A stretch of 64,000 nt of DNA, taken from Photorhabdus namnaonensis (GTDB lineage Bacteria; Pseudomonadota; Gammaproteobacteria; Enterobacterales; Enterobacteriaceae). The notes below the pieces were generated by a model. That model did not search any database, was not told the DNA's origin, and saw only the letters and a program-made list of their open reading frames with translations. Below, piece after piece: positions 29,253 through 37,956 of the stretch. Made by a program: the position numbers and the translations under genes. The stretch spans positions 107,778 through 171,777 of the forward strand of contig NZ_LOIC01000018.1 in NCBI RefSeq assembly GCF_001684335.1, given 5' to 3'. Numbering within the stretch: position 1 is the first letter of the stretch; each line of letters opens with the position of its first letter.

Positions 29253-29422
29253 AAAATCCCCTTTTTAATTCTCATTGTTAGTTTTAACGCCATTAGCCAT
29301 TAAGTCGCCCGGCAAACTCATGCATCATGCCAGCTAATAGCAATAATAACTACTTGCATTGTGCCTCAGCTCTTTTACCATGATGCATCATTGGCTCAAA
29401 TATCTGACTGGCAGGATGTGTC

Positions 29423-30412
29423 ATGGCTTACAAAACTCCGTTCTCTTCACAATCTCCATCGTCTTCATCAACCCTTCCCCTGACATTAATATCACTGGAT
29501 GACTGGGGCCTGATAACCGCAACTGGACCGGATACAGAAAAATATCTACAAAGTCAGGTTACAGCAGATATTTCCGCACTTGCAACGAATCAGCATGTAC
29601 TTAGTGCGCATTGTGATGCAAAAGGCAAAATGTGGAGTAACCTACGCCTCTTCCATCGTGGTGGAAGCCTTGCTTATATTGAGCGTCGCAGTATGCTGGA
29701 AAACCAGCTTACAGAACTGAAAAAATATGCTGTATTCTCTAAAATTACGCTAGTTCAGGATGAAAATGCGGTACTGCTCGGCGTTGCAGGTAAAAACTGC
29801 CGCGAGGCACTGAATAATATTTTCCCAACACTACCCGATGCTGATAATGCTGTCGTTGAATATGAAACTACGACTTTGCTCCATTTTACCTTGCCGTCTG
29901 AACGTTTCCTCTTGGTAACAAACACCGCAACCGTTGAACAATTAACAGAAAAACTTCAAGCTCAGCTTAATAACAGCGAACAGTGGTTAGCTCTGGATAT
30001 TGAAGCTGGTTTCCCGGTCATTGACGCCGCAAATAGTACGCAATTTATTCCTCAGGCAACTAACCTCCAAGCATTGGCAGGAAGTATCTGTTTTAAAAAA
30101 GGGTGTTATACCGGTCAGGAAATGGTGGCCCGCGCCAAATATCGCGGCGCCAATAAACGCGCCATGTACTGGCTGGCTGGCAACGCCGCCAAAACTCCTA
30201 TGGCTGGAGATGATTTGGAATGGCAATTAGGGGATAAGTGGCGGAGAACAGGCACCGTTTTGGCTGCCGTTAAGCTGAATGATAATAGTGTCTGGGTACA
30301 AGTCGTCATGAATAACGATATGGAAAATCACAGTGTATTCCGTGTCCGCGACGATGAAGGACATTCACTCACCATTCAGCCTCTGCCTTATTCTCTCGAT
30401 GAAGAAAAATAA
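29423..30412 (+). CDS. ygfZ: tRNA-modifying / Fe-S cluster maintenance protein YgfZ
   Basis: This 329-aa folate-dependent GcvT-like protein supports certain Fe-S enzymes such as MiaB. The signature [12 protein letters not shown], with its functional Cys, is intact in [26 protein letters not shown]. The N-terminal [28 protein letters not shown] matches the family. It is divergent from sdhE-cptA, as in other enterobacteria, and is followed after 14 bp by the HD-domain gene. Confidence 0.95.
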   Translation: MAYKTPFSSQSPSSSSTLPLTLISLDDWGLITATGPDTEKYLQSQVTADISALATNQHVLSAHCDAKGKMWSNLRLFHRGGSLAYIERRSMLENQLTELKKYAVFSKITLVQDENAVLLGVAGKNCREALNNIFPTLPDADNAVVEYETTTLLHFTLPSERFLLVTNTATVEQLTEKLQAQLNNSEQWLALDIEAGFPVIDAANSTQFIPQATNLQALAGSICFKKGCYTGQEMVARAKYRGANKRAMYWLAGNAAKTPMAGDDLEWQLGDKWRRTGTVLAAVKLNDNSVWVQVVMNNDMENHSVFRVRDDEGHSLTIQPLPYSLDEEK

Positions 30413-30426
30413 TTGATGAGGTTTAT

Positions 30427-31032
30427 ATGTCGTTAGCAGTACCTACCGTTGATTTTGGCCCTTTTACGAATGTCATCGGTTTTTTGATGGAGCTGGATAA
30501 GCTGAAAAAAGTTCAGCGGCGAACTAAGTTATTGGATAACTATCGTCGGGAAAATTCAGCCGAGCATAGTTGGCATTTTGCTATCGCCGCAATGAGTTTT
30601 GCTCCCTATGTAAAAGAGGTCGATATCCAGCGTGTTATTCAAATGGCATTAATTCACGATATTGTAGAAATTGATGCAGGTGATGTGATGGTTTACGATT
30701 TAGCAGCCCGTGAAGCCATTCATGAACAGGAAGTCAAAGCCGCCCACCGTCTTTTTGGTTTACTTCCCGAACCACAGAAAAGTCATTTTATGTCACTTTG
30801 GCAAGAGTATGAAGCGGGAGAAAGCCAAGACGCCCGCTTTGCTCTTACATTGGATAGACTCATGCCGATACTGATGAATCTGTATAACAAAGGGCAAAGT
30901 TGGGTAGAAGATGGCATTCGTTTTGAGCAAGTAATTAACCGCAATAAATTTATTGCCGATGTCTATCCTGAATTGTGGCAATATCTGCTGCCACAATTGG
31001 AAATCGCACAGAAGAAAGGTTGGTTGAAATAA
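30427..31032 (+). CDS. HD-domain phosphohydrolase (HDDC2/YfbR-like 5'-nucleotidase type)
   Basis: The 201-aa protein has the HD metal site: His in RRENSAEHSWHFAIAA, His-Asp in MALIHDIVEIDAGD and a distal Asp in FALTLDRLMPILMNL. This matches small HD hydrolases such as HDDC2 and YfbR that act on deoxynucleoside monophosphates. It starts 14 bp after ygfZ and probably forms a two-gene transcript with it. The exact substrate cannot be read from the sequence. Confidence 0.85.
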   Translation: MSLAVPTVDFGPFTNVIGFLMELDKLKKVQRRTKLLDNYRRENSAEHSWHFAIAAMSFAPYVKEVDIQRVIQMALIHDIVEIDAGDVMVYDLAAREAIHEQEVKAAHRLFGLLPEPQKSHFMSLWQEYEAGESQDARFALTLDRLMPILMNLYNKGQSWVEDGIRFEQVINRNKFIADVYPELWQYLLPQLEIAQKKGWLK

Positions 31033-31208
31033 CTTTTCCCGAAAATTTTACACTACAAATTCAGTGCACACATTAACCACATGGTGCACTATTAATGTAG
31101 CCAATATCATTATCCCTAATAAGCTAATGCGATACAGGAGAAAACCCAAGCTCACTCATTGCCAAATAATTTGTATTTAGGAAACGGAACGTTCAACATA
31201 ATTTTCCT

Positions 31209-32534
31209 TCAATACAATTTGCCATTGATATATATCTGCCCCCCCTTTCCTTGCATCCCTGGCTCACCTGACTTTCCATTAATCCCCTTTTTACCAGGAA
31301 TTCCAGAACAACTTAAGTTTCTAATTCTATCCTTAACATCACACCACGCAGAACCACCATCACCGCCTTTCCCTCCCCTTCCCGCGCTACCACCAGCCCC
31401 AGGCAAACCTGCCGTTGACCAATAACTCATGTTTGGATTACCAGTAGAATAGTTACACTCTATGTCACCGCCATCTCCACCATTCCCCCCATTACCTCCA
31501 TTCCCGCCCGCCCCTCCATTTGCTCCATCCCCTCCATGCCCAGAAAGATACCGTGGGTCCGTAGTAACGTAACTATGACCACCAGAACAATCCCCATCGG
31601 CGCCATTATAACAAAAGCCTCCATCTCCACCATTTCCCCCACCGCCGCCATCACCACCATGCCCGCCATTTCCCCCAGCCCCTCCTTCAGACGCCAAATA
31701 TACAATCCCATCCAGACGAGTAGTTGAGACATTCAATTTCTTCGCCACTCCACCTGATTCTCCATTCGATCCTTTCGCTCCCGGAGAACCATTAGTTCCA
31801 TCGGTACCCGATGTAGGGGGAGTTACACAGGTATCTTTTTTCTTACGACCAGGTAAACCTTCAATGCCATTCGCTCCGCTACTTCCAGTCGCACCAGGAG
31901 CACCAATTTCTCCATCTTTCCCTTTACTGACTAAGTGCAACGGCGTGCTTCCCAGCCCTTGAATGACATCCGCTTCAATCCTGCCATTGGTGTAGCAAAT
32001 CACTTTACCTTCCGGTTCAATGGTTATCTTGTTGTACACCAAGACAACCAGTTCGCCACAGTATTCTTTATCTTTAATAATCAATGGATTATTTGCAGAC
32101 ACAGTGATCTCTTCACCATTGTAGAACGCAACTTTCATCGGAAAACACTTAGCATTAAGCATTTCTTCATAATCTTTAACCAAAGCAGAATCACCATAGA
32201 TATAGGCACGAAAGGCTTTGTATAAATCAATATGATTAGCCGAGACATTTGCCAGTCGTTCAGCAGAAAACGGTTCAGGCAACGGATGATGGGATTCCAT
32301 TTTTCCAGGACCATATCGACTGTCAGGCACACCGTTGAGCGCCTTCAGCTCTTGTATCGTTTGCACTGTAAAAAATGCAGGCGGCACAGTAGCCGTTTCC
32401 GGATCGTTAGAAAATATTACCGGCCCGTCAAAGTCGGCGGTCTTAAGTTGCTTTGGCTGTCGTTCCAGACCAAACGGATGGTGATATTGATGTAATATTG
32501 CCAACGTCTCAGCAACCGTTCTTATTTTTTCCAT
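31209..32534 (-). CDS. Glycine-rich GGX-repeat protein, paralogue 1
   Basis: The 441-aa protein shares with four others in the window a roughly 190-residue N-terminal domain: [37 protein letters not shown] and [17 protein letters not shown], ending in a beta-rich segment LVVLVYNKITIEPEGKV. The remainder is GGX repeats interrupted by short beta-like strands, ending QIYINGKLY. Two Cys regions (KKDTCVTPPTSGTDG and FCYNGADGDC) flank the repeats. No signal peptide. I chose the ATG at 32534 (MEKIRTVAETL) with AGGAGAAT upstream. Function unknown. Its upstream region is truncated by a repeat fragment next to the PKS 3' end. Confidence 0.85.
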   Translation of the reverse strand: MEKIRTVAETLAILHQYHHPFGLERQPKQLKTADFDGPVIFSNDPETATVPPAFFTVQTIQELKALNGVPDSRYGPGKMESHHPLPEPFSAERLANVSANHIDLYKAFRAYIYGDSALVKDYEEMLNAKCFPMKVAFYNGEEITVSANNPLIIKDKEYCGELVVLVYNKITIEPEGKVICYTNGRIEADVIQGLGSTPLHLVSKGKDGEIGAPGATGSSGANGIEGLPGRKKKDTCVTPPTSGTDGTNGSPGAKGSNGESGGVAKKLNVSTTRLDGIVYLASEGGAGGNGGHGGDGGGGGNGGDGGFCYNGADGDCSGGHSYVTTDPRYLSGHGGDGANGGAGGNGGNGGNGGDGGDIECNYSTGNPNMSYWSTAGLPGAGGSAGRGGKGGDGGSAWCDVKDRIRNLSCSGIPGKKGINGKSGEPGMQGKGGQIYINGKLY

Positions 32535-32643
32535 GAAAATTCTCCTAAGTTTAAATTTATACATTTAGAATAACTTCATATACCAATTATCCATCTGACC
32601 AAGTTCCCAAATCTCTACCACTATCACTACCGGTTATGTCACT

Positions 32644-32700
32644 ATTACCCATCATCTTTCAAGTTGCCTCTTTGTTGGCCGCACTCACCCCGGTCACATA
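32644..32700. repeat. Right half of the MITE-like element, overlapping the PKS stop codon
   Basis: ATTACCCATCATCTTTCAAG and the following bases to GGTCACATA correspond, in reverse, to the right half of the 127-bp element at 27849-27975, ending at its centre of symmetry. The PKS stop codon (32694-32696) lies inside it. The homology of the paralogue-1 leader to other leaders stops at its other edge. Confidence 0.75.
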
Positions 32701-35700
32701 TTCGCAATTAACTTCACTTGCAATCGATACGTAATTAACGACGCAAGTTCCGACAGCGGCTTATTGTTCAACAACAATTCCAATGGAATATCCACGCGTA
32801 ACTGTTTGTTAATTTTTTGCACCAACATCAACCCATTCAGCGAATCAATACCATTGTCAGTCAGTGGTTGATCCGGATGAAAAACCTCAGCTTTCGTCCC
32901 AACAATTTCACCGCAGAAAGCCTGTAACAAACTGACAACATCACCCAAGTTATTGACCTCAAGCACTGTGTCTGCTGGTAAAGCTTGAGCTACGCTTTCC
33001 TGCTGAATATCACGAAATAATGCCAACTGGCGCATTGGACCGGAGAGTAACACTGACCAATCAGCCAAGAACGGCACCAGTTGCGGCTCAATACGGGCAA
33101 ACAGACGCTCTAACGTGGCTAATCCCTCCTCTAAGTTAAATAGCGGCAGCCCATTGTCTTTGGACACCGGGAGCATGCGACTATCTCGTAAAGCGATACC
33201 TGCTTTCCATGGCCCCCAGTTAAGGCTCAACGCAGGTAAACCTTGCTGACGCCGCAAATAGGCCAAACTGTCCAGCATGGCATTTGCTGCCGCATAAGAT
33301 GCCATACCCGGCAAAGACAATAATGAGCTTATTGAGGAAAACATGACGAAATGCTCTAACGGCGCATCAGCTAACGCCTGATGCAATGTCCACGCAGAAA
33401 GCGCTTTAGCGGCAAAGACTCTATCAAAAGCCTGAGTACTCAATTCACGGTATCCTTGAGCTTCAACATGCGCGGCACAGTGAATCACGCCTCGTAACGG
33501 CTGACTGGCCCGCTGCCGATACTGAGCCAGACAATTATTAGTCATTTTTACATCACCCAGATCAACCGGCAGATATTCTGCTTCAACTCCCTGTCGACGT
33601 AGTATTTCCAGTAACATCTGATCATCCGCATCAAGCGTATGACAACGGCCGATCAACAACAAATGACGAGCACCATGCTTCACCATCCAGGAAATCAACT
33701 GACGTCCCATTCCCCCGAAAGCCCCCGTCAGCAAATAGCTGCCATCTGGTCGAAAATGTACCATTGGCAACAGGGGCGGCACTTCCGGCAATGGCGCAAG
33801 ACGTAGTGCATAGCGTTGATCACGACGCAGAGCTAACTGATCCTCACCATCATCCGTTAATAATGCATTCCACCACTGGGCTGGCGTAGTAGTACTGTCA
33901 ATATCTAACAACCCTCCCCAGAGTGAAGTCGCTTCCTGTTGACCGATAACTCGCATCATTCCCCATAATGCCGCAGCAAACGGATCAGGGAGATCTTGTT
34001 CAGTCACCTGATGAGCATATCGAGTCACGACCCATAAACGTGGTTTCACCGCTTGTTCTGCCAGTGCCGCACACAAATAGATCAAAGCATGATAAGTCTT
34101 GCGTGGATTATGTAACGGCCAGAGGATCAGTATCCTTTCAACCTCGGAAGGAAGAGTATCCACCAACTCCTGAACTTTCTGCTCACTGTCAGGCAGGCCG
34201 GAACGTAGGCAGGCATATCCACCACGCCGTTGCAATTCACTCGCCAATTCCTCTGCCAACACAGTTTCACCGCCAAGAATAGCCCATTGCGCTAAACATG
34301 GCGCTAAAGGTTCTATCGATGGGCAAGAAGGCACTTCACGCCACAAGGGTTGACCTATCACCAGATTGTGAGGTACCGGCAATAAATCGCTTTTCCTGTT
34401 ACTGACAAGCTGAACGCAAAACCCTTCGATTTGGCAAATCAGTATGCCGCGGTCAGTGTATACATCGATATCACCAAGCCACTGTTGTTGTGTCTGCTCA
34501 GTCATTCGAGCATAGGCTCTCACTCGGCCTGATAGTTTACCGCTAATACGTAGATGTCGAATAGTTACCGGAATACGGAAATCGCTAGCAGGGATTGGGG
34601 CATTAACGCCAATAGACTGAATCGCCAACAATGACTGGAAAATGCCATCCAAAGCCGCCGGGTGGAAATTCATTCCCTCTGGTGTAGGTGGCAACTCAAT
34701 CTCACAGATTGTCTCACTTTCACCGACAATCGCTTGACGCAGAGTACGAAATCTCCCGCTGTAACTAAAATGCAGATGTTGAAACGCCTGATACAATTCT
34801 TCCTGATACAGCTCTTCCTGATACAATTCTTCCTGACACAACGCCTCCTGATTCTGCGTACCAAGATAGCGATCATTTACAACAGATGATGGGATAACAC
34901 AGGCAGCCGCGCCCGGTACGACAATGTTCACTTGTGCACTGGCTGCAAATTGGTATTGGGTATCTTCATCCAGATTACTGGCAGTGTATACCTGCACTTC
35001 CATTCGCTGTCGATCCAAGCGAGTTTTTAGTCTGAACTCCATACCGGGTTCCAACAGTAAAGCCGATTGCAACACAATATTATTCAGCGCCAATCCGACA
35101 CCTGGAAAGCAGATACGAGCCGCAGCTAACATGACTTCGATATAGCCGGCAGCAGGGAACATCGCATTTCCCATGACGACATGATCGAGTAACCAAGGCG
35201 CCTGCTCAACAACCAATTCAGCCTGCCAACTCTCACTACCCGGCTGTACTTCGCCCAATAACACACCGCTCGACTTGCGCAGCCGGTGGCGACGGCTGAT
35301 TTTCGGTTCATGCCAATAAGATTGCTGATGCCAGGGATAAGTTGGCAGATCGATTAAATAAGCCGTAGGCGTGATAGTCCGCCAATCAGGTTCAATACCA
35401 GCTTCAAATAATTGTCCCAATAACTGTGACCAGTTCTGCCCTGTTCGACAAGCAAACACCTGACCGCGATAAGGTTTACTCCAATCCTGCAATCCACCGC
35501 TCAACAGGGATGTGGGTGAAATTTCAAGGAAATGGTGAAAACCTGCTTTCAGCATATTTTCCATCGCATCATCAAAACGAAAGGGTTCGATCATGTTGTC
35601 AGCCCAATGCTCAGGACCCAACTTATCATTAATTTCCTTCCCGGTGACTGATGAAAACACAGGCAATAAGGGCTTTGAGGCCGAAATAGCCGCGGCATCG

Positions 35701-37904
35701 GCAATTAATCCTTCCCGGAGTGGCTCCAGCAATGGGGAATGGGCAGCAATACCATAGTTAATACGACTACTGGCGATACGATGATGTTTTAAACGATGGG
35801 AAATGGCGGTTAATCCGCTTACAGGGCCCGATAACAGACAACTATTGGCGCTGTTTCTTCCTGCAATCACGACAGCGGGATCAATATCATGGGCAGACAA
35901 ATAAGGCTGTATCTGTTCCACCGTAGCCGCTACCATCAACAACCCTCCCTTCCGATCCAATGCGCTTTGCAGATCGCGATAGCGGTAATAACGATGATAC
36001 AAAAGTGTCAATGCCTGAGTCAGATCATAAATTCCTGCCAGATAACAAGCCGCCATTTCACCGGTACTATGGCCAAGCAATGCCGCTGGTCTAAGTCCCC
36101 ACTGCTGCAACTGAGCGACCATAGATATTTGTACCGTAAATTGCACCGGCGGCGCCATTAAATCGTCAGTAACCAGTAATGCAGCACGTAGAGACGGCGC
36201 AGAAAATTTAGCCCAAATAGCTTCGCAACGCCTGAATTGCTCGGCAAATGCAGGAAATGGCTGAAACCAAGCTACCACCTCCTGCCACCCTTCACCACCA
36301 ACGCCAGGAAATACCCAAGCCAAGTGATCTACTTTTCTATTATTATGCTTCGGCGACAGATTCAGATGAGTTAACTGTTGTTGCAACTGCTTTCGGTCAC
36401 TAAATATTATGGCTTTACGCAGCGGGAAACGGTGACGAGTCATCGCTAAACTGTAACATAGATCATCAAGGGCAATCTCTGGCTGCTGCTGTAGTAAATC
36501 GGCGATACGCTGCACTTGTTGTGTCAGGGAAAACTCAGACTGGGCAGACAATGGCAACATGAAAGCCTGCCCTTTGGTCTCGCGAAGTTGTACGGAAGGA
36601 GCCGCATGATTACTCAATACCACATGGACATTCGTCCCGCCAAAACCAAAAGAATTCACTCCCGCGACAACTCTACCTTCAGGCAATAGCGTTAACTGCC
36701 GCGGAACTTGCAATCCTAATTCCGCAAAACGGATATAGGGGTTAGGCGGATCGGCATGTAAATTGCCCGGCACTTGCTTTAGTTGTAAACACAATACCGC
36801 TTTAATCAGTCCGGCAATGCCCGCCGCGGCTTCCGTATGACCAATCACGGATTTACACGCACCGATCAGTAATGGGCGATCTGTCGGATCTGGACGGCAT
36901 ACCTGCCCCAAAGCTTCTGCTTCTATCGGATCACCGATCGCCGTTCCAGTACCATGAGCCTCAATATAATCAATCTCTGCTGGGGAAATACCCGCCTGAG
37001 CACAGGCCATCCGAATCACTCGTTGCTGTGCCGCACTACTTGGCTGAGTAATCGTGGGAGTATGACCATCTTGATTTGCCGCCGAGCCGTGGATCACGGC
37101 CAAGACGGGATCGCCATCCTGTAAAGCTGCATTCAACGGTTTCAGCAAAACAGCACCTACCCCTTCACTACGCACATAACCATCAGCGTTAGCTGAAAAA
37201 CTGTGACAACGATTGGTAAGCGACAGAAAACCAGTACGGCTTTCTACTATCGAAAAATCAGGGATTAGCATTAACTGACTGCCACCTGCCAGCGCCAATT
37301 GCGACTCTCCCCGCCGCAAGCTGTCACAAGCCAAATGTACCGCCAACAGGGACGATGAACAGGCGCTATCGATGGTCAAAGACGGCCCTTGAAAATCAAA
37401 CGCATGGGAAATACGGTTTGACAACATGGTTCCCATTGCGCCAGTTGAGGTATAACCCGTTATCTGACGCAAATCAGTAAATTGCAGGTGCAAATAATCA
37501 TGAGTGAAAGCACCAATATAGACACCAACCGCCTGACCCGCTAATGATTTTGGCGGTATTCTTGCCCGCTCCAGCGCTTCCCAAGTTACCTGCAACATCA
37601 GACGATGTTGTGGATCAATAAAAGGCGCTTCTGTACTACTGATATTAAACACTGCTGCATCAAAGCCAGCTATATCAGTGATAAATCCCCCTTCTCGCGC
37701 CACCATTCTCCCCGGCAGATTGCGATCACGGGAACTATAAGCCTGAGTTGACCAGCGTTCGGGCGGTACTGGGGTAATAGCGTCACTTGAACCACACAAC
37801 AGTTGCCAGAACTCCTCTGGGGAGTTAACGCCCCCCGGAAAACGGCAGCCCATACCGATAATGGCAATCGGCATATTGTCACTTCTCATCATATTGATAT
37901 CCAT
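32694..37904 (-). CDS. Type I polyketide synthase, single module KS-AT-DH-KR-ACP
   Basis: This 1736-aa synthase has a KS at 11-430 with Cys182 (DSACSSS), His317 (EAHGTGT) and His356 (GHTEAAAG). The AT at 528-840 has the nucleophile Ser612 in GHSTGE; its specificity motif reads IAAH, neither the malonyl HAFH nor the methylmalonyl YASH pattern. The DH at 900-1165 has HVVMGNAMFP (His908) and DGIFQ (Asp1086). The KR at 1388-1565 has TGAFGGMG and Tyr1537 in MASYAAAN. The ACP at 1650-1725 has Ser1688 in DNGIDSLN. No ER or thioesterase is present. The domain set suits an iterative partially reducing synthase. It lies 52 bp after the pentapeptide-repeat gene and ends within a dispersed repeat, so C-terminal sequence may have been lost. 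Confidence 0.93.
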   Translation of the reverse strand: MDINMMRSDNMPIAIIGMGCRFPGGVNSPEEFWQLLCGSSDAITPVPPERWSTQAYSSRDRNLPGRMVAREGGFITDIAGFDAAVFNISSTEAPFIDPQHRLMLQVTWEALERARIPPKSLAGQAVGVYIGAFTHDYLHLQFTDLRQITGYTSTGAMGTMLSNRISHAFDFQGPSLTIDSACSSSLLAVHLACDSLRRGESQLALAGGSQLMLIPDFSIVESRTGFLSLTNRCHSFSANADGYVRSEGVGAVLLKPLNAALQDGDPVLAVIHGSAANQDGHTPTITQPSSAAQQRVIRMACAQAGISPAEIDYIEAHGTGTAIGDPIEAEALGQVCRPDPTDRPLLIGACKSVIGHTEAAAGIAGLIKAVLCLQLKQVPGNLHADPPNPYIRFAELGLQVPRQLTLLPEGRVVAGVNSFGFGGTNVHVVLSNHAAPSVQLRETKGQAFMLPLSAQSEFSLTQQVQRIADLLQQQPEIALDDLCYSLAMTRHRFPLRKAIIFSDRKQLQQQLTHLNLSPKHNNRKVDHLAWVFPGVGGEGWQEVVAWFQPFPAFAEQFRRCEAIWAKFSAPSLRAALLVTDDLMAPPVQFTVQISMVAQLQQWGLRPAALLGHSTGEMAACYLAGIYDLTQALTLLYHRYYRYRDLQSALDRKGGLLMVAATVEQIQPYLSAHDIDPAVVIAGRNSANSCLLSGPVSGLTAISHRLKHHRIASSRINYGIAAHSPLLEPLREGLIADAAAISASKPLLPVFSSVTGKEINDKLGPEHWADNMIEPFRFDDAMENMLKAGFHHFLEISPTSLLSGGLQDWSKPYRGQVFACRTGQNWSQLLGQLFEAGIEPDWRTITPTAYLIDLPTYPWHQQSYWHEPKISRRHRLRKSSGVLLGEVQPGSESWQAELVVEQAPWLLDHVVMGNAMFPAAGYIEVMLAAARICFPGVGLALNNIVLQSALLLEPGMEFRLKTRLDRQRMEVQVYTASNLDEDTQYQFAASAQVNIVVPGAAACVIPSSVVNDRYLGTQNQEALCQEELYQEELYQEELYQAFQHLHFSYSGRFRTLRQAIVGESETICEIELPPTPEGMNFHPAALDGIFQSLLAIQSIGVNAPIPASDFRIPVTIRHLRISGKLSGRVRAYARMTEQTQQQWLGDIDVYTDRGILICQIEGFCVQLVSNRKSDLLPVPHNLVIGQPLWREVPSCPSIEPLAPCLAQWAILGGETVLAEELASELQRRGGYACLRSGLPDSEQKVQELVDTLPSEVERILILWPLHNPRKTYHALIYLCAALAEQAVKPRLWVVTRYAHQVTEQDLPDPFAAALWGMMRVIGQQEATSLWGGLLDIDSTTTPAQWWNALLTDDGEDQLALRRDQRYALRLAPLPEVPPLLPMVHFRPDGSYLLTGAFGGMGRQLISWMVKHGARHLLLIGRCHTLDADDQMLLEILRRQGVEAEYLPVDLGDVKMTNNCLAQYRQRASQPLRGVIHCAAHVEAQGYRELSTQAFDRVFAAKALSAWTLHQALADAPLEHFVMFSSISSLLSLPGMASYAAANAMLDSLAYLRRQQGLPALSLNWGPWKAGIALRDSRMLPVSKDNGLPLFNLEEGLATLERLFARIEPQLVPFLADWSVLLSGPMRQLALFRDIQQESVAQALPADTVLEVNNLGDVVSLLQAFCGEIVGTKAEVFHPDQPLTDNGIDSLNGLMLVQKINKQLRVDIPLELLLNNKPLSELASLITYRLQVKLIANM
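34787..34846. repeat. Four 15-bp tandem repeats inside the PKS DH domain
   Basis: Four consecutive 15-bp units encode QEELY-type pentapeptides (about residues 1020-1040) between the two halves of the dehydratase domain. Two units are identical and the others differ by a few bases. Copy number can change without shifting the frame. Confidence 0.85.
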
Positions 37905-37956
37905 AGTGGTATTCTTTACTCCGATTAGTCGTTTGCCAGATCATCGTTCTTACTTA

